Assembly (NCBI GenBank): GCA_900543215.1
Contig: UQQR01000020.1
Span: 1-32,540 of the forward strand
Direction of reading: 5' to 3'
Source: an uncultured Oscillospiraceae bacterium
GTDB taxonomy: Bacteria; Bacillota; Clostridia; Oscillospirales; Acutalibacteraceae
Length of the DNA stretch: 32,540 nt
Part shown: one piece after another, positions 6,043-13,035 of the stretch
Layout of the letters: each line of letters begins with the position of its first letter
Numbering within the stretch: the first letter of the stretch is position 1
Position numbers and translations under genes: made by a program
The notes under the pieces: model-generated
What the model was told of the DNA's origin: nothing
The model's input: only the letters and a program-made list of their open reading frames with translations
The model's database searches: none

Positions 6043-6744
6043 TTATTCTTCTCTCGGGTCAATGTACTTGACTGCGCCGTCTTCTTTGTTGAAGCGGCCG
6101 TAATGACCCATAGACTTCTTGTAAGCCTCGTTAGGCTCCATACCCTTTTTGATAAGATCGGTCATTTTACCGAGTGAAACAAACTCATAACCGATAACCT
6201 CGTCATTTTCATCAAGAGCCATTCTTGTGCAGTAGCCCTCTGTCATTTCAAGGTATCTTACACCCTTTGACTTTGTGCCGTACATTGTGCCGACCATAGA
6301 ACGGGCACCCTTACCGAGGTCTTCCATTCCGGCGCCGATTACAAGGCCGCCCTCAGAAAAAGCGGATTGGCTGCGGCCGTAAACTATTTGTAAGAAAAGC
6401 TCACGCATTGCCGTGTTGATAGCGTCGCAAACAAGGTCTGTGTTAAGCGCTTCAAGAACGGTCTTGCCGGGGAGTATCTCGGCTGCCATAGCGGCTGAAT
6501 GAGTCATACCCGAGCAGCCTACGGTCTCAACCAAAGCTTCCTCGATAATGCCGTCCTTTACATTAAGGGACAGCTTACATGCGCCCTGCTGAGGAGCACA
6601 CCAACCTACGCCGTGGGTGTAAGCAGAGATATCCTTAATCTCTTTAGCCTGTATCCATTTGCCTTCCTCCGGAATGGGGGCGGGACCGTGGTGCGGACCC
6701 TTGGCGACAGGACACATATTTTCGACTTCCTTTGAATAAATCAT
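6043..6744 (-). CDS. NifU-like iron-sulfur cluster assembly scaffold protein
   Basis: 233 residues from the ATG at 6744 (MIYSKEVENMCPVAKG), chosen because AAAGGAGAA lies just upstream. The open frame runs 24 codons further but has no ribosome site there. The central part has the NifU/IscU-like layout: QQGACKLSL, then VETVGCSGMTHSAAMAAE, i.e. a Gly-Cys-Ser-Gly scaffold loop. Further Cys sit at CDAIN and GYCTRM. It is longer than a classical IscU and belongs to the version paired with GGGtGRT proteins. It probably binds or transfers Fe-S clusters in the cytoplasm. Its order (scaffold first, GGGtGRT second, 15 nt apart) indicates an operon. Confidence 0.82.
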   Translation of the reverse strand: MIYSKEVENMCPVAKGPHHGPAPIPEEGKWIQAKEIKDISAYTHGVGWCAPQQGACKLSLNVKDGIIEEALVETVGCSGMTHSAAMAAEILPGKTVLEALNTDLVCDAINTAMRELFLQIVYGRSQSAFSEGGLVIGAGMEDLGKGARSMVGTMYGTKSKGVRYLEMTEGYCTRMALDENDEVIGYEFVSLGKMTDLIKKGMEPNEAYKKSMGHYGRFNKEDGAVKYIDPREE

Positions 6745-6824
6745 ATATGTTCTCCTTTCGGTGGTGCGGAGCTGTACCCCGTACCGAGTTAGCCGTAGTT
6801 TATAAAACCCGACCATACTCTAAC

Positions 6825-6853
6825 ATTATACCAAACCGCAAAGGAAAACACAA
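6825..6853 (-). promoter_or_regulatory. Promoter of the scaffold/GGGtGRT operon
   Basis: Minus strand: TTGTGT (6853-6848), 17-bp spacer, TATAAT (6830-6825). An ~80-nt leader with GC-rich GGTACGGGGTAC follows before the start codon. Confidence 0.5.
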
Positions 6854-6875
6854 GTATTAAACTTGAATTTTTTAA

Positions 6876-7376
6876 TTAAGACTGCCATCCACGCCGCATA
6901 CTGTTTTTGAGTATTACTCCGCAGGCTATTTTTTCACCCGAATTTCCCGACGGATGTGTTTTAAAATCATCGGGATTTGCGTGAATTATAACTGTTTTTC
7001 CTATTATTTCGTTCACGGTAAATCGGTCAGTTAAAAATACCGAAAGCGCATTGCCGTTTACCCCGAAAAGCGGCGGCATATCACCTGCGTGGTAAGGGTG
7101 CGGACAGTTATCGGGATTATAATGCATACCGGCATTCGAGAACGGGTCTTCCGCAGTGCCTGTGCAGGCGTTTCCTCCGTGAATGTGAAAAGCAAACAGC
7201 GGACTTTGGCATTTTGCGCTGTTTTCGGGCAATCCCATAATCTCGGAACGCACCAATACGGCGTTTCCGACGGTATAAAACAGAACTCTTCCGCAAATAT
7301 TCGGGTATTTGCTGCTTCCCTTTACATAGGCGGCGGCTTCGGGCGGCTGTTTTAACATATCAAATAAATTATCCAT
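6876..7376 (-). CDS. Cu/Zn superoxide dismutase-like protein, no signal peptide
   Basis: 166 residues. The Cu/Zn-SOD fold is recognisable: FHIHGG (two Cu-ligand His), then H-x7-H-x2-H-x2-D in the AGMHYNPDNCPHPYHAGD segment (bridging His and Zn ligands), VIIHANPDDF (fourth Cu His), and GNAC/IACG for the conserved disulphide. The zinc loop is about six residues shorter between the second and third His than in the bovine enzyme. The active-site Arg region reads GNSGEKIACG, so the usual Arg is replaced by Lys or displaced. No leader or lipobox is present, whereas most bacterial SodC proteins are exported; a cytoplasmic location is implied. It may be a weak SOD or a metal-binding homologue. Start ATG 7376 with GGAGGTGT upstream. 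Confidence 0.8.
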   Translation of the reverse strand: MDNLFDMLKQPPEAAAYVKGSSKYPNICGRVLFYTVGNAVLVRSEIMGLPENSAKCQSPLFAFHIHGGNACTGTAEDPFSNAGMHYNPDNCPHPYHAGDMPPLFGVNGNALSVFLTDRFTVNEIIGKTVIIHANPDDFKTHPSGNSGEKIACGVILKNSMRRGWQS

Positions 7377-7425
7377 ATGACACCTCCGTTACAGTGTATT
7401 CGGAGCGCCTATTATTGATACAACC

Positions 7426-7454
7426 ATTATACATATATAGGTGCCGGCGGTAAA
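7426..7454 (-). promoter_or_regulatory. Promoter of the SOD-like gene
   Basis: Minus strand: TTTACC (7454-7449), 17-bp spacer, TATAAT (7431-7426), 50 bp before the start codon. Divergent from the pst promoter, only a few bases from its putative activator sites. Confidence 0.5.
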
Positions 7455-7461
7455 AAATAAA

Positions 7462-7517
7462 TTTAACGCAGATTTAACATAACTGCGGTTACAGACTTAA
7501 CAAAGCCGGCTTATAAT
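7462..7517 (+). promoter_or_regulatory. pst promoter with PhoP-box-like repeats
   Basis: TATAAT at 7512-7517 with a poor -35 (TTACAG, 7489-7494, 17-bp spacing) suggests an activator-dependent promoter. Just upstream, TTTAAC repeats occur at 7462-7467 and 7473-7478, with TTACAG and CTTAAC at 7489-7494 and 7496-7501. The first two are 11 bp apart, i.e. on one DNA face, as in PhoP/PhoB boxes. The response regulator at 12363 is the likely activator under phosphate limitation. Confidence 0.6.
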
Positions 7518-7549
7518 TGGGGCATACAAGGAAAAAGGAGATAAGAAAA

Positions 7550-8443
7550 ATGAAAAAAGTTTTAAGCTTAGGTTTAGCGGCGCTTTTAATGGTAGGCGCA
7601 CTTGCAGGCTGCGGAAACAGTGACGGCAGCTCGGACGGGAAAGGAAAAAGCGGAACGGGAACTGATACCATTTCGGTACTCACCCGTGAGGAAGGCTCGG
7701 GAACAAGAGGAGCGTTTATTGAGCTTTTGGGAATTGAGGAAAAGGACGCGGACGGCAAAAAGACAGATAAAACAATAGCCACCGCGGAAACCACAAATTC
7801 AACCTCCGTAATGATTACAACGGTTGAGGGTAACAAGGCGGCAATCGGATATATCTCGCTCGGCTCGCTTGATAAAAGTAAAGTAAAAGACCTTAAGGTT
7901 GACGGCGCAGAAGCAACGGCTGAAAATGTTAAAAACGGCACTTATAAGGTTGCCCGTCCGTTTAACATTGCAACAAAGGGCGACGCTGCCGGAGCCACGA
8001 GCGACTTTATCAAATTTATTTTAAGCGCTGAGGGTCAGGCAATAGTTGAAAAGAACGGTTATATAAGCGACGGCAACAACGGCTCTTATACAGCCTCGGG
8101 TCAGAAAGGTAAAATCACCGTAGGCGGCTCTTCCTCTGTAACACCCGTAATGGAAAAGCTTAAGGAAGCCTATGTAAAGCTTAACCCCGATGTGACGGTT
8201 GATGTACAGCAGAACGACTCCTCTTCGGGTATGAAGGGCGCTATTGACGGAATATACGACATCGGTATGGCTTCCCGTGAGGTTAAGGACAGCGAAAAGG
8301 AAAGCGGACTTGTTCCGACAAAGATAGCTATGGACGGAATAGCGGTTATCGTAAATAAAGCAAACGGGCTTGATGAAATCAAGAGCGATCAGATAACCGG
8401 CATCTACAAGGGTGAAATCACCAAGTGGAGCGAAGTTAAATAA
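7550..8443 (+). CDS. pstS: Phosphate-binding lipoprotein PstS, circularly permuted
   Basis: 297 residues, extracytoplasmic phosphate receptor of the Pst ABC transporter. Start ATG 7550 (AAAGGAG upstream) gives a lipoprotein signal with LAGC, Cys21 being the lipid anchor. All phosphate-binding signatures are present but in swapped order. Residues ~40-187 (ISVLTREEGSGTRGAF ... FILSAEGQAIVEKNGYI) correspond to the C-terminal half of classical PstS. Residues 188-297 (KITVGGSSSVTPVMEKL ... DIGMASRE ... IAMDGIAVIVN ... GEITKWSEVK) correspond to its N-terminal half. The protein ends exactly where the classical protein would continue into REEGSGTR. I recall the same order in other Clostridia PstS proteins, so this is likely a functional lineage trait, not an assembly error. 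Confidence 0.92.
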   Translation: MKKVLSLGLAALLMVGALAGCGNSDGSSDGKGKSGTGTDTISVLTREEGSGTRGAFIELLGIEEKDADGKKTDKTIATAETTNSTSVMITTVEGNKAAIGYISLGSLDKSKVKDLKVDGAEATAENVKNGTYKVARPFNIATKGDAAGATSDFIKFILSAEGQAIVEKNGYISDGNNGSYTASGQKGKITVGGSSSVTPVMEKLKEAYVKLNPDVTVDVQQNDSSSGMKGAIDGIYDIGMASREVKDSEKESGLVPTKIAMDGIAVIVNKANGLDEIKSDQITGIYKGEITKWSEVK

Positions 8444-8468
8444 ACCGAACATTACCTCTCTTTCAGGC

Positions 8469-8491
8469 ACTCTCCCCATAACGGGGAGAGT
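8469..8491 (+). promoter_or_regulatory. Intercistronic hairpin between pstS and pstC
   Basis: ACTCTCCCC, 5-nt loop, GGGGAGAGT: a perfect 9-bp GC-rich stem with no T run. More likely an mRNA-stabilising or partial-attenuation hairpin that raises PstS over the membrane subunits than a full terminator. Confidence 0.7.
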
Positions 8492-8524
8492 ATTGCCGTG
8501 TAATAACAGTTAAAGGAGTGCATT

Positions 8525-9388
8525 ATGAACACAAAGCTCCAAAAAATCAAAGAAGTATTTATGCGTATAATTTTTACGCTGTGTGCCTGTATGTCGATAA
8601 TTGCTGTAATTCTTATCTGCCTGTTCTTATTTGCGAACGGCATACCCACAATGGGCAAAATAGGCGTTACGAAATTCCTTTTCGGCACGGTATGGAAGCC
8701 CCTTGAAGACCTGTTCGGAATACTGCCGATGATAGTTGGAAGTATTTATGTTACTGCCGGCGCTATTATAATAGGCGTGCCGATAGGGCTTTTATGCGCC
8801 GTGTTTTTGGCAAGATTTTGCCCTAAGTGGCTTTATAAATTCTTAAAGCCTGCCGTTGACCTGCTTGCGGGCATACCGTCAATAGTGTATGGCTTTTTCG
8901 GACTTGTGGTTATAGTTCCGGCTATGCAAAATTTGTTCGGCGGCTCGGGTAAAAGCGTGCTTACGGCGTCGGTAATGCTCGGAATTATGATACTTCCTAC
9001 CATAATAAGCGTCTCCGAGGCGGCTATCCGCGCTGTGCCCGAAAGCTATTACGAGGGTGCTTTGGCGCTTGGCGCAACGCACGAAAGAAGCACATTCCGC
9101 GCTACTCTCCCTGCGGCAAAATCGGGCATTACCGCCGGTGTTATTTTGGGCATAGGCAGAGCGATAGGCGAAGCCATGGCGGTAAATATGGTTGCGGGCA
9201 ACCAGGCGATTATACCTACAAGTATATTCAGCGGAGTGCGCACCCTTACCTCAAACATCGTACTTGAAATGGGATACGCAACGGATTTGCACAGAGAAGC
9301 GCTTATAGCAACCTCGGTTGTGCTGTTTGTGTTTATACTTATTATAAACCTGCTGTTTTCGCTTGTGAAAAAGGAGAATAAAAAATGA
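8525..9388 (+). CDS. pstC: Phosphate ABC transporter permease PstC
   Basis: 287 residues, integral membrane subunit. The first hydrophobic segment lies at about residues 18-42. The transport domain carries GIPSIVYGFFGL (near residue 118-129) and the EAA-type loop EGALALGATHERSTFRATLPAAKSG (about 178-202), which contacts PstB. Start ATG 8525 with AAAGGAG upstream. It overlaps pstA by 4 nt (ATGA). With PstA it forms the inner-membrane pore for phosphate. Length is at the short end for PstC, matching Gram-positive versions. Confidence 0.93.
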   Translation: MNTKLQKIKEVFMRIIFTLCACMSIIAVILICLFLFANGIPTMGKIGVTKFLFGTVWKPLEDLFGILPMIVGSIYVTAGAIIIGVPIGLLCAVFLARFCPKWLYKFLKPAVDLLAGIPSIVYGFFGLVVIVPAMQNLFGGSGKSVLTASVMLGIMILPTIISVSEAAIRAVPESYYEGALALGATHERSTFRATLPAAKSGITAGVILGIGRAIGEAMAVNMVAGNQAIIPTSIFSGVRTLTSNIVLEMGYATDLHREALIATSVVLFVFILIINLLFSLVKKENKK

Positions 9389-10263
9389 CGGGAATATCAA
9401 TAAATAAGGTCTCCTTAAAGCAAAAGCTTAAAACGCTTATAAAGCACCCCGCATCACTTATTATGTTTTTGCTTACATGGGGAGCGGCGCTTATAACAAT
9501 AGCCGTTGTGCTGTTTCTTGTGGCGTATATACTTATAAAAGGCGTTCCCAATATAAGGCCGTCGCTTTTTGCGTGGGAATACAACAGCGAAAATGTTTCA
9601 ATGATGCCGGCTATCATAAATACCGTTACTATGACGCTTTTCTCTCTTCTGCTTGCGGTGCCGATAGGCGTGTTTTCCGCAATATACCTTACCGAATACG
9701 CAAAGCGCGGAAATCCGCTCGTTAAGGTGGTAATAGTGACTACCGAAACACTTGCCGGAATACCGTCAATAGTTTACGGACTTTTCGGTTATTTGATATT
9801 TGTAATAGCCTTTAAATTCAATCAGTCTATGCTTTCGGGTGCTCTTACTCTTGCGATTATGATATTGCCGACTATGATGCGAACCACGGAGGAGGCACTC
9901 TTGGGTGTTCCCGATTCGTACCGCGAGGGCAGCTTCGGTCTCGGAGCAGGAAGACTTCGCACCGTATTTAAAGTTGTATTGCCGAGCGCGGTGCCGGGTA
10001 TTCTGTCGGGCGTTATTCTGTCCGTAGGCAGAATTGTGGGCGAAACCGCGGCGCTTATATACACATCGGGTACCGTTGCGGGTATACCGAAAGACCTTAT
10101 GCACTCCGGCAGAACACTCTCGGTTCATATGTACGCACTGTTAAGCGAGGGACTTTATATGAACGAAGCTTACGCCACGGCGGTGGTACTGCTTATACTT
10201 GTTTTGGTTATAAATATGCTGTCGGGACTTATCGCAAAAAAGGTTTCCGCAAAGAAGGGATAA
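9385..10263 (+). CDS. pstA: Phosphate ABC transporter permease PstA
   Basis: 292 residues, the second membrane subunit of the Pst importer. It shares the AGIPSIVYGLFGYL motif with PstC and has the EAA loop REGSFGLGAGRLRTVFKVVLPSAVPG, followed by VGETAAL. A cytoplasmic N-terminus of about 30 residues precedes the first membrane helix. The start ATG is the overlapping ATGA with the pstC stop, so the two permeases are made in step. pstB follows after 4 nt. Confidence 0.93.
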   Translation: MTGISINKVSLKQKLKTLIKHPASLIMFLLTWGAALITIAVVLFLVAYILIKGVPNIRPSLFAWEYNSENVSMMPAIINTVTMTLFSLLLAVPIGVFSAIYLTEYAKRGNPLVKVVIVTTETLAGIPSIVYGLFGYLIFVIAFKFNQSMLSGALTLAIMILPTMMRTTEEALLGVPDSYREGSFGLGAGRLRTVFKVVLPSAVPGILSGVILSVGRIVGETAALIYTSGTVAGIPKDLMHSGRTLSVHMYALLSEGLYMNEAYATAVVLLILVLVINMLSGLIAKKVSAKKG

Positions 10264-10267
10264 AATA

Positions 10268-11017
10268 ATGGATAAATTTACTGTAAAAAATCTCGATTTA
10301 TGGTATAATGACTTTAAGGCGCTTAAAAGTATTAATCTCAGTATGCCGGAAAACCGCATTACCGCTTTTATCGGTCCGTCGGGCTGCGGAAAATCGACCC
10401 TGCTTAAAACCCTTAACCGAATGAACGATTTGGTAGAGGGCTGCCGCATTACGGGCGAGGTATTGCTTGACGGCGAGAGCATTTACGGCGATATGGATGT
10501 AAATTTGCTTCGTAAAAGGGTGGGTATGGTTTTTCAGAAGCCTAATCCGTTTCCTATGTCTATATACGATAATATTGCGTTCGGACCCCGTACTCACGGC
10601 ATACGCTCAAAGGCAAAGCTTGACGATATAGTCGAAGAATCGTTGAGAGACGCCGCAATCTGGGATGAAACCAAGGATAAGCTTAAGAAAAGCGCCCTTG
10701 CAATGTCGGGCGGTCAGCAGCAAAGGCTTTGTATAGCCCGTGCGCTTGCCGTAAAGCCCGAAGTGCTTTTAATGGACGAACCCACAAGCGCGCTCGACCC
10801 TATCTCCACCTCAAAAATAGAAGACCTTGCTGCGGAGCTTAAAAAGAAGTACACCATAATAATGGTTACCCACAATATGCAGCAGGCGGTAAGAATTTCG
10901 GATTATACGGCGTTTTTCCTGCTCGGCGAGGTTATAGAGTTTTCCGAAACGGAAAAAATGTTCTCAAATCCGAAAGACAAACGGACAGAGGATTATATTA
11001 CGGGGAGGTTCGGTTGA
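10268..11017 (+). CDS. pstB: Phosphate import ATP-binding protein PstB
   Basis: 249 residues, the ATPase of the Pst importer. Walker A GPSGCGKST (36-44), Q-loop VFQKPNPFP (Gln90), ABC signature SGGQQ (147-151), Walker B LLMDEP (D170, E171), D-loop SALDP and switch His202 (VTHN). The FQKPNPFPMSIYDN segment is diagnostic for PstB among ABC ATPases. Full-length. The ATG follows the pstA stop by 4 nt, and phoU begins one base after the pstB stop. Confidence 0.96.
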   Translation: MDKFTVKNLDLWYNDFKALKSINLSMPENRITAFIGPSGCGKSTLLKTLNRMNDLVEGCRITGEVLLDGESIYGDMDVNLLRKRVGMVFQKPNPFPMSIYDNIAFGPRTHGIRSKAKLDDIVEESLRDAAIWDETKDKLKKSALAMSGGQQQRLCIARALAVKPEVLLMDEPTSALDPISTSKIEDLAAELKKKYTIIMVTHNMQQAVRISDYTAFFLLGEVIEFSETEKMFSNPKDKRTEDYITGRFG

Positions 11018-11018
11018 T

Positions 11019-11660
11019 ATGCGTAATAAATTTGACCATCAGCTTGAAAAGCTTAATTTGGAGCTTATTACAATGGGAGCTCTGTGCGAGGATGCAATAA
11101 GCGCTTCTGTCAAAGGTTTGCTTGACGGCGACGATTCGCTTTTTCAGAAAGCGGTGCAGACAGAGGAAGAAATCAATCAAAAAGAAAGAGATATTGAAAC
11201 TATCTGTATGAAGCTTTTGCTTGAGCAACAGCCTGTCGCACGGGATCTGCGTGTTATTTCCTCGGCGCTTAAAATGATTTCCGATATGGAAAGAATAGGC
11301 GATCAGGCGTACGATATTTCGGAAATAGCGAAGTTTGTAAAGGACAGCAGTGTTAAAAGCCGTATCCATATTAACGATATGGCGATAGCCGCAATAAAGA
11401 TGGTTACGGACAGCGTGGATTCCTTTGTTAAAAAGGATGTGGAATTGGCTCGCAGGGTTATGGCTTACGACGATAAGGTTGACAGCCTGTTCGACTGCGT
11501 TAAGGACGAATTGGTACAGCTTATAACAACCGACCGCGCAAACGGCGAGTTCTGCGTGGATCTGCTTATGATAGCGAAATATCTTGAAAGAATAGGCGAC
11601 CATGCGGTAAATATTGCGGAATGGGTTGAATACTCAATAACGGGAGTACACAGAAAATAA
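11019..11660 (+). CDS. phoU: Phosphate transport regulator PhoU
   Basis: 213 residues, a cytoplasmic helical protein of two repeated three-helix bundles. Each repeat carries the metal-binding E/D-x3-D signature typical of PhoU: DMERIGDQAYDISEIA (about 90-105) and YLERIGDHAVNIAEWV (about 188-203). PhoU links Pst transport activity to the PhoR kinase and restrains it when phosphate is plentiful. It directly follows pstB (1-nt gap). Usual length. Confidence 0.95.
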   Translation: MRNKFDHQLEKLNLELITMGALCEDAISASVKGLLDGDDSLFQKAVQTEEEINQKERDIETICMKLLLEQQPVARDLRVISSALKMISDMERIGDQAYDISEIAKFVKDSSVKSRIHINDMAIAAIKMVTDSVDSFVKKDVELARRVMAYDDKVDSLFDCVKDELVQLITTDRANGEFCVDLLMIAKYLERIGDHAVNIAEWVEYSITGVHRK

Positions 11661-11666
11661 ACGGCG

Positions 11667-11685
11667 CCTCCCGGCGCCCGGGAGG
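11667..11685 (+). promoter_or_regulatory. Hairpin that can mask the ribosome site of the HD-domain gene
   Basis: CCTCCCG (11667-11673), GCGCC loop, CGGGAGG (11679-11685). The right arm is the GGGAGG ribosome binding site for the ATG at 11691, so folding would hide it. Translation of the HD gene is probably reduced or tied to ribosomes finishing phoU just upstream (stop at 11660). Confidence 0.65.
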
Positions 11686-11690
11686 TATTT

Positions 11691-12350
11691 ATGTTAACAT
11701 ATGAGGAACTGAAAAAAAACAAATCCGTAAAGGCGTACATTACGGGAGCGGACCGCTCGCTTGCGGCTCTCGGCTTTACGGAGCACAGCTTTGCGCATGT
11801 AACCAAGGTTGCCGCCACCTGTGAAAGCATACTGTCTGTGCTCGGTTATTCCGCCCACGAGACGGAGCTTGCGAAAATTGCCGCGTATCTTCACGATATA
11901 GGCAATCTCGTAAACCGCATAGACCATTCTCAGAGCGGCGCTGTTATGGCGTTCCGTATTCTTGATAAGCTTAATATGGACGCCTCGGATATAGCCACGG
12001 TTGTTTCGGCAATAGGAAATCACGACGAGGGCACGGGCGTACCGGTCGACGCAATATCGGCGGCACTGATACTTGCGGACAAATCGGATGTCCGCCGCAG
12101 CCGTGTAAGAAACCGTGATAAGTCCACATTCGATATTCACGACCGTGTGAATTACTCGGTGCGCAGTTCTTCGCTTGAAATTTCAGAAGATAAAAAAATA
12201 ATTGTTCTGAAGCTCAGCATTGATACACGCTACGGCAGTATTATGGAATACTTTGAGATATTTATGCAGCGTATGATACTGTGCCGTAAGGCAGCCGAAA
12301 AATTGGGGCTTACCTTTAAGCTTGAAATAAACGGGCAACAGCTTCTTTAA
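11691..12350 (+). CDS. HD-domain phosphohydrolase-like protein in the pst-pho operon
   Basis: 219 residues, soluble. HD-superfamily metal ligands can be traced: His36 (EHSFAHV), His68-Asp69 (LHDIGN), His111 (AIGNHDEG) and Asp130 (LADKSD). The LHDIGN/NHDEG/ADK pattern resembles small HD-domain phosphohydrolases acting on nucleotides or nucleotide second messengers. The C-terminal ~80 residues form a beta-rich part (SSSLEISEDKKIIVLKLSIDT) with a helical end. The gene sits between phoU and phoP with a 12-nt gap to the regulator, so it should be co-induced by phosphate starvation. The substrate is unknown; a phosphate-releasing or signalling role is inferred from context. Confidence 0.75.
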   Translation: MLTYEELKKNKSVKAYITGADRSLAALGFTEHSFAHVTKVAATCESILSVLGYSAHETELAKIAAYLHDIGNLVNRIDHSQSGAVMAFRILDKLNMDASDIATVVSAIGNHDEGTGVPVDAISAALILADKSDVRRSRVRNRDKSTFDIHDRVNYSVRSSSLEISEDKKIIVLKLSIDTRYGSIMEYFEIFMQRMILCRKAAEKLGLTFKLEINGQQLL

Positions 12351-12362
12351 TAAGGTGATTAA

Positions 12363-13022
12363 ATGATTTATATGTTGGAAGACGATGAAAGCATAAGAAA
12401 ATTCGTGATTTATGCTTTAAAGCAAACGGGTCTTGAGTGCGAGGGATTTCCGCTTCCGTCGCTTTTCAAGAAAGCCGTGGAAACAAAAAAGCCGTCGCTT
12501 GCGCTTCTTGATATAATGCTGCCCGAGGAGGACGGCATTTCGGTGCTGTCTTGGCTTCGTTCACGCCCCGAAACAATGGATTTGCCTGTCATTATGTTAA
12601 CCGCAAAAGCAGGCGAATACGATAAGGTGTTGGGACTTGACAGCGGAGCGGATGATTATGTTGCAAAGCCTTTCAGCACAATGGAACTGATTTCACGCAT
12701 AAAGGCGCTTTTAAGGCGCACGGGGGCACAGGAAAAGGAATATGAGGTAGGCGAACTTTATGTAAACCCATCAAAGCACATTGTGCGCTCTGCGGGCAAT
12801 AGTGTAAGCCTTACCCTTAAGGAATTTGAAATGCTTTGTTTAATGCTTGAAAACAGGGGAACCGTTTTTTCACGCAACAGACTCCTTGAGGAAATATGGG
12901 GCTATGATTACGACGGCGAAAACAGAACGGTTGATGTGCATATAAAAACACTCAGAACAAAGCTTGGTTCGTGCGGTGCGCTTATCGAGACCGTAAGGGG
13001 ACTCGGCTACAAAATAGGCTGA
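12363..13022 (+). CDS. phoP: PhoB/PhoP-type response regulator
   Basis: 219 residues. Receiver domain (1-~115): acidic pocket EDD (6-8), phospho-acceptor Asp50 (LLDIMLP), Thr80 and Lys102 (AKPFS). The winged-helix OmpR/PhoB DNA-binding domain (~125-219) has the SLTLKEFEMLCLML and TVDVHIKTLRTKLG segments and the terminal IETVRGLGYKIG. It lies in the same operon as the Pst genes and directly before the kinase (13-nt gap), so phosphate-dependent control of the promoter at 7462-7517 is the natural reading. PhoP versus PhoB naming is arbitrary here. Confidence 0.9.
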   Translation: MIYMLEDDESIRKFVIYALKQTGLECEGFPLPSLFKKAVETKKPSLALLDIMLPEEDGISVLSWLRSRPETMDLPVIMLTAKAGEYDKVLGLDSGADDYVAKPFSTMELISRIKALLRRTGAQEKEYEVGELYVNPSKHIVRSAGNSVSLTLKEFEMLCLMLENRGTVFSRNRLLEEIWGYDYDGENRTVDVHIKTLRTKLGSCGALIETVRGLGYKIG

Positions 13023-13035
13023 CGGGGTGCAGAAT

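Noticed and set aside
7517..7549. Upstream start for PstS
   Set aside because: It would begin inside the promoter -10 region and place charged residues before the lipoprotein signal; ATG 7550 has the ribosome site.
7489..7941. Ser/Pro/Val-rich 150-codon minus-strand ORF opposite pstS
   Set aside because: Composition is the antisense shadow of pstS codons; no ribosome site or promoter.
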